A DNA stretch of 64,000 nt from Penicillus capitatus. Its lineage: Eukaryota; Chlorophyta. Each line of letters begins with the position of its first letter. The first letter of the stretch is position 1. The notes beneath the pieces are model-generated. The model made no database searches and was not told where the DNA came from. It worked only from the letters and a program-made list of their open reading frames with translations. A program made the position numbers and the translations under genes. Below are positions 1-11,402 of this stretch, in pieces. Location: contig OZ287705.1 of assembly GCA_965649825.1 (NCBI GenBank), positions 868,001-932,000 on the forward strand, read 5' to 3'.

Positions 1-1182
1 AAGCTGAACGAACGGGTGCCGGTGTCTCTTCGTACTCAGTGCAGTCCTATCACGACACCGTGGGCATCGGCAGTGGAGATTTCGATACTAAGCCATCATT
101 GAAGATGTCCATGTCGGAGAAACCAACAGGCGGAAGCACATCGCAGAAGAAGGGATTGAAGTTAGGGAAAGGACGCAAGAACAAGGATATTCTGGAATCG
201 TTGCGAGCAGAAGGCGAGACAGTGGAGACAGATGTGCAGATTTCGAAAGTCGGTGCAAGCAGTTCAGCAAGACCATCCCGTCCACCTTCAGAACAGGCAT
301 GTCATTCGAGCCATGAATCCAGCCTCGAGTGAACAGAGAGTTCTTCGTTCAGGTGTCGATCGCTATCGATGAAAAAATCGTGGCACATTTGAATCGCGAT
401 GGTGGTGTCGAGCAGTTTGAGTTGAATGGTGTGATGACACTAGAGGTGTGTCTTAATTGGATGCGACTAGACAACGTGTCGCTGACGGGTGAATATGTTT
501 CTCCTTAGATCAATTCAGAGAATGCTGCTCGTTTGTGTGCCACGCTATCCATGGGACAGAACAAAGGATTCAATTTCAAGACACATCCCAACATCGACAA
601 GAATCTCTATCTATCAGACAGCAAGCTTGGACTCAAAGATCCCAATCGCCCTTTTCCGGTTGGCACGTCCTTAGCCGTGCTCAAATGGAAGTGGTCGACC
701 CGGTGAGATGAGTTTTCTCTTTTCCACTCCATCAGCACATCGTTTTCTGTCTTAGCGAAGAATCCAAACTGCCGTTGACACTGAATTGCTGGCCATCCCC
801 TTCTGGGAGTGAAACATATGTGAATATGGATTACGAAGCTTCTGATAAATACGAACTAAGAAATGTCTGCATCTCGATTCCTCTGCCGGGAGGGAAGGCC
901 CCTTCTGTCAACGAGGTCGACGGTGACTGGCAGTACAATGCACGACAGAATGCCCTGGAATGGATTATTGATCTGATCGACAGTAGTAACGCCACAGGGG
1001 CATTAGAATTCGTGGTGCCGGCAGCCGATCCAGATGATTTCTTCCCCGTTGATGTGTCTTTCAATGTTGCCTCTCTGATTTGTGAAGTGGATGTTGAGTC
1101 CATCATCGACACAGAGGCTGGAAGTGAATTGAAATGGTCGTGCACGAAGAGCTTAAAAACAGGAGATTACCAAATCGTGTAG
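1..1182 (+). CDS. ARCN1: Coatomer subunit delta (delta-COP), 5' end outside window
   Basis: This is the C-terminal part of delta-COP, the mu-homology subunit of the COPI coat that buds Golgi-to-ER vesicles. The frame is open to base 1, so the N-terminal longin-like part lies upstream. Spliced by eye, the product has a Lys-rich linker, then HLNRDGGVEQFELNGVMTLE, then a stretch with SKLGLKDPNRPFPVG and LAVLKWK, then LPLTLNCWPSPSG and a C-terminal block with NALEWIIDLID and DDFFPVDVSF. All are typical of the delta-COP mu-homology domain. Introns fit at 446-508 and 703-755 (63 and 53 nt); a further short intron near 301-336 is less certain. The stop at 1180-1182 lies only 35 bp before the next start codon on the same strand. 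Confidence 0.93.
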
Positions 1183-1217
1183 ATCACTCAGTGTCACTTC
1201 CTGTAACTTCGGCGACG

Positions 1218-3974
1218 ATGTTACGACTCTCTCAAATTGTGCGTCGCCAAGGCGTCGCGAGTTTCCCTCTGTTGAAGTGTTCGATCCGTGGACGAGAAAA
1301 CATCGTCGAAAATCGGGAGGAACGGAGATGGGTGACGCGTGCGACGGTGGAGTCCTTGCTGCGAGATTATAAAGTCGTGAATCAGGAAGGCGTCTGTCGT
1401 TGCCTTTTTCTAACAATCTTGCATTGTGATCAGGGTGGCAAGGTGGATTCTCCATCGTCCCAGGCGCAGCGAGAGATCGAGATACTCCTTTCACAAGCAG
1501 AAGTGAAGTCGAAACAGGATCTGATCGAGTTCTTTGACAGAACACGGAAACTGCTGGCCACTCATGAAACTCTTTTACAGAAACACCATCTGATGCCATT
1601 GCTGGATCGCGTTGGGAGATTTGGTGATGCACTTAGAGCGCCACGGACAAGGGTTGGTGCTCTCTGTCTATTGCACTCACTGGTCGCGATGCGAACGTCT
1701 GCAGAACTGGTGCCTTCCGTTTTGGACATTGTTAGCTATTCGTGTTGGGCACGTTTACAAGTCATGCAGTTTTCCCGAGATATCCAAGATCATGTCTACC
1801 TTTCTCCTGTCGCAGCCAGACGATAGTCGGCTTGTGAAGAGAAGGAAGGATGCCAGTCAGAGACCATTGAGTTCTAGTGCTTACAAATCGGCGATGAAAA
1901 CAATGTGTGAGCAGCTGATGAAGGCCATAGATATGCGACTGCGACAGGTGGAAGGAAAAGAGCATTTTGAATTGAAACCAGAGGAACTGCAACACATTCT
2001 CTCTATCCTTGCGACCTCCTCTAAGTTGGACGGCTGTGTCATCTACCCGCCCTTGTTGCGGCGACTGGTGACGCGGCTGAAGTCGAATCCAGACGTCTGG
2101 ACGGAACAAGACATGGTATGTATTGTCTGCTGTTCTGTTGAGTGGAGTGTTTGAGACTCAAGTGCTGTGTGTTTTGACAGATTCATGCCTTAGATGCCTT
2201 ATCTGCATTGGAATACGAAGATAGCAGAACTAACTTCTGCAGATTTGTCTTAAATCTCCTAGCTAAGAAGCAGAGGGTCGACCAGCATCAGCTTTGTGCA
2301 ATCGTGAAGAGACTGCCGGGGATAAAGCCAAGAAATCTGTCCAATGCGCGAATGAACACCACACTCTTCAAGTCTTTGCTGCGTAGGCATGCATTAAATA
2401 ATACTATTGCCGTACAGATGCTGTTTCCTGCAGTTCCGAAGGAGCTGTCCATGACTGAATTGACAGATCTTGTGGATGCTCTGACGAAACTCGATGCAAA
2501 TGTCATCGGCATGTCAATGAAAGACATACTGGACGAATTTTTCAAGAGATGTACTGAAGCCACTCCACAACAAGTTGAGTTGTTTGCCTAACCGTCTACT
2601 GGACGGATCGATCTTTGTTTCAGTTAGGATCCTTTACCTACAACCTGTCAATACTCTCGACCACTGACTGGAATGTGGTTCAGTGGACAGTGCCAGAGTA
2701 TTGTGCGGAGGCATCTATTGAACTCAGTATCCGTGTGACAAGTTTTACAGCGCATGATCTGGCAAAGATGATCAGTGGATTCATGATGTTGCATTTTCAT
2801 CCAGGCAAATCATGTTTGCAGCGTGTGATTGATCATGCAATCGACATTCTTCTGGGAGAAGGTATCTTGCAGGAACAATCAGAGGCGTACTTCTTGACGG
2901 TTGAGCAGTGGTTGAAAATTCGAGACTTTAAAGCTCATGCGGAACTGGACGATATACATGATCCGCAACGCTATCGCAACCGAAGAAAAGTGAAGGGCCT
3001 TAAGCGGATCATAACGGGATCGGCCGATCGAGAACATCCAGACCATCAGAAGCAGATCTTCGACAACTTTACAGGAGCGGAGTTGGCCGCATTCATGTTC
3101 AGTTTGGCACAGTTGAATGTTCCAAAGCAGACAGAGAAGCTCTTTGATTACACCAAAGAAGAAGTCATGAGAGATGCTGTACAACTCAATGTGCGCCAGA
3201 GCCGTTGTTGCATCATTTGCCTGAAATCTCACTTCTGCAGGAATTTGAGCTTTCCCATTTCTTGTGGGCAACAGCAATCAATGGACAATTAGATCGGAGA
3301 CTCTTTCTGTTTGCGCTGGAAAGAATAGAAGGCGCCAATAAAAGCCGCAGCAACCCAATCATTATGGTAGAAGTCCGCCCAACTCATTCCTTTCTACGTG
3401 AAGGATCCCTTCGCATGCACAGGATCGCATTGCTCAGTGTCTTGTGTCGTTGCGTGTGCTGGGATCAAAATCGGACACTGTGACCATAGAACCCGACTCG
3501 TACCTCAAAGAATGCTACGAATCCTGGTTGGAGGTCGAGTCCAGAGTGGAGGATTCAACGCCGATGATCATCAAAGAAGCATCGGAGTTTCTGAAGGAAT
3601 TGCAATTGGACTGCAAACTGCGATCTCCGCTCTCCAATGGACTATTTGTAGCGGACACTGTCATTGGAAATGAACAGCAGAACTTTGCATTGGAGGTGAA
3701 ACCCAAACCATTCGACAACGGGGAGAGACGCATCCTTGGCGATAAGAGATGGAGATTCAGGATGCTGGATGGTGCGCACACTCAGACATCCACCCGTCTG
3801 TCTCCATGACAATGGTGTTGTTCTCTGTTCTTTGTAGCCCTCGGATGGACAGTGCTATACATCAATCAAGATGAGTGGAATGGCTTAGACGGCTTCGCTA
3901 AGCTGAACTACATGCGATCACTCACAGGCAAAGTCGATGCACACGTGCTGAAAGCGAAGAGACAACGACAGTGA
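1218..3974 (+). CDS. RAP-domain organellar RNA-binding protein
   Basis: A long multi-exon gene. The start at 1218 gives an Arg-rich, acid-poor leader (MLRLSQIVRRQGVASF) like an organelle-targeting peptide. The body is helical and Leu-rich, resembling the helical-repeat bodies of RAP/FASTK or octotricopeptide proteins. The C-terminus is diagnostic: a stretch with FALEVKPKPFDNGERR, an intron ending at about 3837, then LGWTVLYINQDEWNGLDG and KLNYMRSL, which is the RAP fold. RAP proteins act in mitochondrial or plastid RNA processing and translation. There are several short introns, for example after the DYK near 1373, around 2120-2180 and near 2592-2622. I infer an organellar location from the leader. 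Which organelle, and which RNA, cannot be read here. Confidence 0.82.
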
Positions 3975-4322
3975 CGTGGATTTGTTGCCGTTGGTTATCG
4001 TGGATCGATCGTCCATGTCTGCGAGGCATTTCTATTCTTCGTTGCCCCGGTCTGCTGAGAACTCTTCGTTTTCGCTGCAGGGGTTCTTCGAATGGTTCAC
4101 GCGACGCATCGCGAAGTCGTAAGTTTCGAGTGCACCGTTACGTGTGTCGTCTCTTTGCGCGCCGCTGCTGCCGCTGCAGCTGCTGCTGAGTTTTTTGGGC
4201 GTTGGTTCTGCCGCAGCTGCTGCGTCTTCGTCAGACAGCTCTTCTATTTGGACAATGCCCCGCGTCACGAACTCTTCTCACGTTTCGATGCCGTCCCCTC
4301 ACTCTAAACGCTGCTATTGCAG

Positions 4323-5200
4323 TGAGCAAAGGAAGAAGTCGCATATTCCGAGAAAGAAGCCGTTCCCTTGAGCATAGACACAGAGGACGCTCGAGAAGTC
4401 GTTCTCTGGATAGACAGCGCAAACACAGAAGTCCGCACAGGTTCGATGCTGTGTATATATGCAAATTCGATCATCCTTCCAGTGTCTGTCATTCCTTACA
4501 CTGTCGCTGTTAGGAGTTCTAGAAATCGTCAGCGATCTCTGACGCCGTGGAGAAGAAAACTGGATGCATTGAGAGATGATGGACTGTTGCGCATGTCAGA
4601 CATCGACGACGACACCATGCGTGCCATAGAAGGTTCTGTCCGCATCGTTGCGTGCTTACCTTGCTTGATCTTGATGATGGTGACAGATTTGGAAGATGAA
4701 TTAGCTGATACTGTGTTGGCGCGTTTTGCAGAGGTCAATTTTTCACGTGTAACGAATCTAAGTGGATTCTTAATGGGCATTGTGCGTCGAGTCCAGCAAG
4801 ATGGACCTGGACATGGTGCTCGGAATATGGATGACCTTCAGCCATCCATTCGTCGTCGACTCCTTGACCTTGTCGATGCTGTAGGAATTCTCTTCGCCCT
4901 TCATATGTAATATTCATCGTTTCCTGTCCCGAAGGGTCGTCTCCATTATTCAGACATTGATCCAAGAATGACAAGGTCGTTACAATCACTGCCTTCCAAT
5001 CTGGCAATGGAAGTGCTCGACAAGTTCTCCTACGCAGACCTGGACAATGTTCGAAGCAAAACGGGATTCATGCTTGGCATTGTTAAGCGTCTCCAGGTAA
5101 GAGCCAGAGAAGATCCTCTCAGCACTGCCAGACCACCTTCATTATTTAGGGAAATGACGAACGATATTACCGGGGAGACAGACGTGATCGGTATAGATGA
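4323..5200 (+). CDS. RS-rich protein with two hnRNP Q acidic-type domains; first exon unresolved
   Basis: An Arg/Ser run (about 4326-4440, RSRSLEHRHRGRSRSRSLDR) is followed by two copies of a domain resembling the N-terminal acidic domain of hnRNP Q/R (Syncrip). Copy 1 runs from LDALRDDGLLRMSDID to FSRVTNLSGFLMGIVRRV. Copy 2 runs from QPSIRRRLLDLVDAGRLHYS to LDNVRSKTGFMLGIVKRL. The xxDLxxVxNKSxFLxGxxK core is visible in both. After a 53-nt intron at 5097-5149 the last exon reads GNDERYYRGDRRDRYR and stops at 5200. Other introns fit near 4442-4512, 4630-4689 and 4881-4935. The RS tract and acidic domains suggest a nuclear RNA-processing or splicing role. The 5' exon between 3975 and 4322 is not resolved; 4323 is where a likely acceptor opens the frame. 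Confidence 0.72.
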
Positions 5201-5294
5201 TGACTCTGGTGGTCGTCTAGTGACAGAACGCCTTCGTGGATACGAACAGTGATGTGTGTTAAAATGCCGTGCAACGATGTGACTCAATCCGTAT

Positions 5295-6365
5295 TCAGTA
5301 GACTGGCCCATCGTCATCCCCGCCATCTTCGAAATCATCATACCCTTCGTCATCATCAAAATACTCTCCCTGAACCACAAACGAAGAATGAGAGAGATGC
5401 TACGGATCATGCACGTCTTCCTGTCATGACCTGCTCGTAGTCGTTCTCCGAGTATTCATCCTCTCCTTCTTCCTGTGCCAAATCGTTGGCATCATTGTCG
5501 CTGTCCTCTGGTGACACAAGTCCGCAGCACAGAAGAAGACTAGGAGTATATCAGTCACCTTTGCGCTCCTCATCTGTTTTCTTTGCCAACTCATCGAACT
5601 TGTCCATCTCTAAGACGTTTCGTGATGATCTCCTCAATAGAATCTGAGCGATTCTCTACCTTTGTCTGTTTTCATCTGATTCACCCAAAAGATTTCCAGC
5701 GCCTCGGATGATTCTGCAAATCTGTAACTCGCCCTACTCGCCACACAAAAATCGAATCCCCAAGGTGACGATTTGATCTCTGTCTGCGATTGGATGCATG
5801 AATGGATATCACACCTCTTGTCTTTCTTCGAACTCAGTTCGTCAGGGAAGTAGTGAGATGACAGCGTCAGTACAGCTGTTAATGGAGGCCGCTTTGCTTC
5901 CTTTGGGCCCTCATCTGTGTATCTCTTAACAGCAAACGGATCTGCCTTTGGCATCTAGTCAAAGCCATCTGTGACGTCGGCATCGAGGAAACAGGCTATC
6001 TTACTCGTTGCATTTCTTCCGTTTCAACAAAGAATGGCCCTGATCGATAAGCATGACGAAATTTATGCCATTTATCCTGTGGCAATCGTGCTCATGGAAT
6101 GCTCGAGCAGAATGAAAGCTGTACCCACCAACAATCTCAGGCTGACACTATCTATTTCGGGGAGGGGTGGCATTTGTTTGGTTTCCTGCATAATGGTCTA
6201 ATACCATAACGGATAGAGGAAAAGCAGAGATCACCGGAAATGCTAGAGGAGGACCAGTGACCAGATCTGCCAGAAGTTTCCCTTCTTCATTGACAGGTGC
6301 CGAAGACACCCTCGACATGCGGCCTCGACCATACCCTTTGATCCTTCCACGGCCTCGTCCATACA
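5295..6365 (-). CDS. RNA polymerase III subunit RPC7/RPC31
   Basis: The start at 6365 gives MYGRGRGRIKGYGRGRM, the Gly-Arg-rich N-terminus typical of RPC31 and its metazoan counterpart RPC7. Later exons read PPLPEIDS, then FRHAYRSGPFFVETEEMQRV, then a block with KRYTDEGPKEAKRPPL. This order matches the family signature of a short helix, an SPFYxE-like motif and ERYSDKY. The protein ends in a long acidic tail (DEYSENDYEQ, then EYFDDDEGYDDFEDGGDDDG) with GPVY before the stop. The subunit belongs to the RPC3/4/7-type initiation subcomplex of Pol III, which makes tRNA and 5S RNA. It is convergent with the RS/hnRNP Q-like gene, with 94 bp between stops. Exon borders inside are approximate. Confidence 0.82.
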
Positions 6366-6676
6366 TTAAGAAGCAGGACTGGTCTGTAAGAAAGCAGAAT
6401 GCAGGCAATTTCCAGCGATGGTTAAAACACGAAAGTGCGTTCTCATTTTGGATTTGATTCCGAGAGGATGACCTGTAGGAATCGTTGAAAATTGCCACTT
6501 TTGAATTTGGGATGTGTGTTCTTATGTGAAACGCAAGTCGCTTGTGCAACTAATAACAGTCACATCAATACGAGCGTCAGTCGTATCAGATTCTGTGCCA
6601 CGAGGAGACATAGACCATGTTTTGCTCGCTGTCACGAAAGCATTGGTTTTCCGACGCGACGTTCAACCCCCCCGGG

Positions 6677-6683
6677 TATATAA
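6677..6683 (+). promoter_or_regulatory. TATA box of the secreted Cys-rich gene
   Basis: TATATAA sits inside GGGTATATAACCC, 48 bp before the ATG at 6731. The distance suits a TATA box with a short 5' UTR. Confidence 0.55.
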
Positions 6684-6730
6684 CCCGACGATCTAACACA
6701 TGGCGCCTGTTTCTCATCGGCGCTTTCCAA

Positions 6731-7407
6731 ATGAAGAGCATCTTCGGCGTTCTAGTTCTCCTCTGTCTGCTCAGTGCGTTATTATCCTGTACTTAGATCG
6801 GCAAGAGACGCGTGTGTGGCTCATCATTCTAGGCGAGGGATGGATAAATGCCCAAGAAGCTTCTCGGGCAGATGTTCGAGAGTTACTTGCAACACTCACC
6901 GTTGGTGTCACGGACGACAGCAAGTGTCGAGACAGCGTGCTCGATATCATATCAGGCAGGCATCTCTGTCGCACCACTCGATCTGCTTCAATGTCAGCGG
7001 AGACTGGACGTCTAGGATGTTTGACGGAGTTGTTTCCACGGTTATCTATGCTCCAGCTTCCGATGCTGTTCAGCAGAGTTAATGGCGATCGTGATGATGA
7101 ATCGAGCTTGAATGTCTTCGTCGACGCTCTGAACAAAATCAAAGACAGAGCAGATTCCTCCTCTTTCGTCGAAAAGTGCTGCCAGTTCGAGTGTGATATC
7201 GCGGGAGATGCGTGTCGCTGCTACCAAGACATGTTTGTCGCATTCAAAGACATCTTGCAGGATGAGACGCTGGGTTTGCTCACGAGATTCCGAGACGTAT
7301 GTCTGGAGAGCAACCCAAATCTGCATTTCAATTTGACGATCTTCGACACCGATAGTTGCAGGCTCGAGAAGATCAAAAAAGAGCAGGATTTCGAATGTCG
7401 TCCATGA
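6731..7407 (+). CDS. Secreted cysteine-rich protein of unknown function
   Basis: The ATG at 6731 opens MKSIFGVLVLLCLLS, and a 58-nt intron (6774-6831) joins it to EGWINAQEASRADVREL. The result is a clear signal peptide with likely cleavage near INA/QEA. The mature part of about 190 residues is helical and holds scattered cysteines (KCRD, HLCR, GCLTEL, KCCQFECD, ACRCYQ, VCLES, SCRLEK, FECRP), which suggests disulfides in a secreted or lumenal protein. I do not recognise the family. A TATA box lies 48 bp upstream, which is unusual in this window and hints at regulated or strong expression. The neighbour downstream is SufC on the opposite strand, with only 142 bp between the two stops. There may be one more short intron near 6950-7000. 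Confidence 0.62.
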
Positions 7408-7549
7408 AGCAAAACAAAGATCGATCGTCTTTTCTGTTTATGGACTGTATGCCTTCGGGTTTCGCCCTTCTCATTGAACTGTCCCCTAGACGTTGTGTAA
7501 ATGTCATCTCAATAACACAGAAACAAGAAATCAAATCCATGTTGCCGTC

Positions 7550-8694
7550 TCATCCTCTCAGAGGGGCATAACCTTCTTCTTCAAGCTGATCTGCCAGGGT
7601 GAAATCTCCCGTTGTTGATATCTGACCATCTTGCATCACGTGAACAAAGTCGGGCTGGATATACTCCAACAGACGCTAAGACAGAGGAGCTGTGAGTTCA
7701 TCGTTGTGCTTGTGATGATGGAGAGTACTTTGTAGTGCGTCACCATCAAGACAGCTGTCTTTTCATTCCTCAATCCATTGATAGCCCCAGCGACATCTCT
7801 CAATGCATCAATATCGAGACCAGAATCGATTTCGTCCAGAATGGCCATGTCACTCTGAGAGAACACGGATGCACTTGCACTTCAATAGGATAAGATGATA
7901 GTGCTCTTACCTCCAACACAGCTAACTGGAGGATTTCATTCCTCTTTCTTTCACCTCCAGAAAAGCCTTCATTCACATTCCGATTCAGAAAACTCGGATC
8001 CATCTTAAGCGACTCCAACTGCACGGCATAACTGAATGACAAGGTCTCAAACAAGGTCTCTAATGGGAGTACTTTGGGTGTGAGGTATGCGTAGAACTCT
8101 AGCGGATCAAGCTCTGCTTCGCCTTTTGCCTTTCTCCGAGCGTTACACGCCAGTCGCAAGAAATCGACATTGTTCACCCCAGGAATAGCAATGGGAGACT
8201 GAAAACTCAAGAAGAGTCCTTAAAGCATGATAAATATGTATGAGAACAGCCACCATCCATTGTCAAACCTAGATGGGATCTTTCTTCAGGTTCCAGCTCA
8301 AAGAGATCTTGTCCTTTGAATGTGGCTGATCCATCCGTAACATTGTAGTCTGGATGCCCAACGAGGACCTTCGCTAGGGTGCTCTTTCCAGAGCCATTTT
8401 TCCCCATCAAAGCATGGACCTGTGGCGACAGAGGGAGGTCTGACTGACAGACGACGCCTTACGACTGACACAAACCTCTCCAGTGTTCACTGTGAGATTG
8501 ACTCCTTTGAGGACTCCTTCGCCGGTTGCTGCAATCTCAGCTCTGAGGCCTTCGACTTTTAAGAAGGGATCTGCAGCAGTTTGTGCAAGAACGATGTTTT
8601 TGCGATGTGCAGCAGATCGATGTCTCCGGAGATCTATCTTCGTGTGAAGGACCGAAGGGCCCAGCCACTGAACAGAACCCAGGCGCATCTCCAT
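7550..8694 (-). CDS. sufC: SufC, Fe-S cluster assembly ATPase
   Basis: ABC-type ATPase of the SUF Fe-S assembly system; SufC partners SufB/SufD. Visible in order: [11 protein letters not shown], Walker [21 protein letters not shown], the insert [31 protein letters not shown] (signature), Walker [21 protein letters not shown], the switch region MVTHY, and a C-terminus with [13 protein letters not shown]. The core length fits the usual 250 residues. The ATG at 8694 leaves an Arg/Ala-rich extension of about 45 residues ([17 protein letters not shown]) before the ABC domain, consistent with an organelle transit peptide; more leader could lie further upstream. At least three short introns are needed (near 8405-8470, 8210-8270 and 7860-7910), with another before the last exon. 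In many red-type plastids sufC is plastid-encoded, so a nuclear copy is informative. Confidence 0.92.
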
Positions 8695-8804
8695 TGCGGT
8701 AAGTGAACATCGATCTCATGATAGATGATGACATGACGTTACATTGATTAACGCACAACGTATCTCGAGATGCGACAGGTTCGCACACGAAACAATCTCG
8801 GAGT

Positions 8805-9243
8805 CTATGAACGCCTGTTGGATGTTTGCATTAAAATATTAATCGTAACAAGGACGGATCCATGATCATGAATTGTGCTTAAAGATCTTGAGCGAGAACC
8901 AGTTAAAAATAACCTACGAGTAACTCCAAAGTCCTTCATTGATTTCATTAAAAGACAGAGCTGCACCAGATAGATCAGCATAGGAATCATCAGCGGGATC
9001 AGGAGGCAGTAATACCTGCCAGTGAATAAGGTAAGTACTTCACGGGGTAAAAACAGGAGAATCAAAATACCTGTCTCTCTGAATCCAAGAGGCCTCTGTG
9101 TCAACAATTTTGGAAACCTGTACAGAACAATCATGCCGTTGCAACTGCCACAAAGAGGGAAAAATCACGATGAGAGCATAGAACTCGTAGACTACCAATA
9201 GAATAGAGCTCATCAGAAACGATACCCTGAACACTCGTCGCAT
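8805..9243 (-). CDS. Small two-TM membrane protein, unknown
   Basis: The ATG at 9243 opens MRRVFRVSFLMSSILLVVYE. A 55-nt intron at 9016-9070 (GT..CAG) joins the first exon to YYCLLIPLMIPMLIYLVQLC. Two strongly hydrophobic stretches (residues about 9-30 and 59-80) are separated by a polar loop with one Cys and followed by a basic Ser/Arg-rich tail (TGSRSRSLSTIHDHG), giving about 126 residues. This is the layout of small ER or mitochondrial membrane proteins, but I do not recognise a family. Reading the acceptor differently would shorten the protein. The start lies about 250 bp from the malate dehydrogenase start on the other strand, so the two genes are divergent. Confidence 0.5.
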
Positions 9244-9496
9244 TTCATCACTCTAAACAATGGATAGGAGAGAAACCCGAGACAAAAGATGTTCCGGCGA
9301 TTTCTCGGTCTCTCTGTATCTTCAGCTTGCATGAGATCCTATATGAATGATCTCTAGACGACGCTGTCTTTTGCCAGTCACTTTGAAGTCATGAGTGGAG
9401 GCCACTCTGCGCCATTGATTCTGAAGTCTGTTGAGATCCGACATCATTCTAAGATTGTTACTGTCGGTCGCGTTTGTTCGTGCACTGTCGAGCACC

Positions 9497-11043
9497 ATGC
9501 CGAGTGAAACTCTGGAGAAAGCGGTAGAACTGACCGCTGCTGCTATCATCGGTGCATCTTGCATGGCCGTTGGACCTCTTTTTCGTCGGTTGACAGCACG
9601 ACCCGTGCGGGTGCTGATAACGGGAGCGGCAGGTCAGTAGGGTTTGCCATGAGTCGATGTCATGCATCAACCTTACAGGACAAGTCGGCTACTCCCTCGC
9701 ACCGATGATTGCAAAGGGAGAGATGTTTGGACGTCATGTTCCTGTTCACCTGCATCTCTTTGACATCCCCTCTGCCGAGAACGCCTTGCTTGCTCTGAAA
9801 ATGGAACTTGAAGACTCTGCTTTCCCACAACTTCAAGGTGATCAGACAGATCATTGTCGACACCTGCAAAGAACGCTCCATAGATCTGATGGCGAGCACG
9901 GATGAATCAGAAGCCTTTCAGGGAGTAGAAGTGGCCATACTGATAGCGGGCTTTCCGTTCAAGTCTGGAATGAAGAGGAGTCACATCATTGAGAAGAACG
10001 TCGAGATGTACAAGCGACATGGAGAGGCTCTTTCAGAGTTTGCATCCAGGAAAGTGAAGGTTGACGGATGACAAGATCGATCTTGGATGTAGAAATGGGT
10101 ACCTTGTGTCAGATCGTTGTTGTGGCCAGTCCAGCAAACACAAATGCACTCATTCTCAAAGACAATGCAGCATCGATTCCACCAGAGAACATTACCTGTC
10201 TGACAAGATTGGATCATAATAGAGCACTCTTTCAGGTTAAGATAGATGCCATTATCATGGAGCAGTACATGTTTTTCCCTTTGCAGATCGCAGAGAAACT
10301 AGAGTGTCATGTTTCTGAAGTGAAGAATGTCATCGTTTGGGGAAACCACAGTTCAACACAGTTTCCAGATGCCGCTCACGGACGAGCATCCAACATACCT
10401 GTCATCTCTCCCGCTTCTCTCTCTGTGTTCTGACACATATACTCACAACTGTAGATTCAAGAAGTCCTTGTTGGTGAGCCAGATTGGATTCGAACAGAGT
10501 TCATAAACGTTGTCCAGAGTCGGGAAGAAGATGTCATTAAAGTGTGTTCTTGAGGACGAAGGAATCCTTCAATGACTTCAGCATAGGCACGCAATTTCTC
10601 CAGTGCGTTGTCGACTTCTAATGCCATCTGCGATCACATGAGAGACTGGATCAGAGGTGCAGCCAGACAGACATACACATTCACGAGAAAGGAGATCACA
10701 TGTGGATGGATTTCATCAAGGTACCTCGCGCGGAACTTGGGTTTCAATGGGAGTCATATCTGACGGGAGCTATGGAGTCCCGATGGGTATCATATACTCC
10801 TTTCCAGTGACATGTTCGCGGGGAAGATGGAGGATTGTGCAGGGTAGGTGATGGCTCAACATGTGATGAGTGAATGACTTCCAATTGAGAAGTGACGATG
10901 TCTCTGCTTCAGGCCTCGAAGTGTACGAAGAGTTTTCGCGCAAACGAATGAAGGCGAGTGCTGATGAGCTCGTTGAAGAAAGATCGATTGCATTACAGTA
11001 TCTCTCTCAGAGAAGTAGCAGATCTTCAACAAGTCGAAACTAA
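9497..11043 (+). CDS. Malate dehydrogenase, cytosolic-type family, with N-terminal extension
   Basis: NAD(P)-malate dehydrogenase that interconverts malate and oxaloacetate. The Rossmann motif [19 protein letters not shown] is split by a 50-nt intron after the second Ala. It is followed by [50 protein letters not shown] (substrate Arg and catalytic Asp region), [20 protein letters not shown] (active-site His) and [19 protein letters not shown]. The C-terminal exon has [17 protein letters not shown]. These mark the GAAGQI/cytosolic-plastid class rather than the mitochondrial GAAGGIG class. The first ATG in frame is 9497, but the frame stays open to 9425 and encodes a hydrophobic IILRLLLSVAFVRALSS. 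The true start may therefore be in an unseen upstream exon encoding a signal-type leader. Introns are frequent. Confidence 0.88.
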
Positions 11044-11402
11044 TGCATCCCCGTTACTTACATACACAATGACCGAGGTGCTGAAATTGATAAGCTGCCT
11101 GCACCATTGACATGTTTCTAGTGCAGGAGCTGCGTTTGTTAGAATGACTCTTATGCTCTTCGTCAGTGGCAAAATATACTTGACTGATGTCGGACCTTAA
11201 GGCTTACAATGTCACAGCCGAAGGAAGAAAGACATAAGAAATCGGAGATGATGATTCTCATAAAGCGTTCATCTTCTTTCTTGTTGTCCGACTTGACGAT
11301 ACACGTTTAACAAAGATTTCATCTATGATCAGTCAGTCAGTCGTGCTTCGATAGATGTATGGTATGTATGTATGTATGGGCAGATGGAGATTGTCAACTT
11401 TA
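11044..11402 (+). other. Intergenic 3' region with simple repeats
   Basis: Between the convergent stops of malate dehydrogenase and the glycosyltransferase. It holds a CAGT run near 11331-11342 and a TATG-type microsatellite near 11355-11379. I see no gene in it. Confidence 0.5.

Noticed and set aside
3995-4268. Minus-strand frame with IVQIEELSDEDAAAAAEPTPKK
   Set aside because: Its first codon is GTG, a stop lies just upstream, and no exon supplies a Met. It may be a real exon, but it overlaps the unresolved 5' part of the RS/hnRNP Q-like gene.
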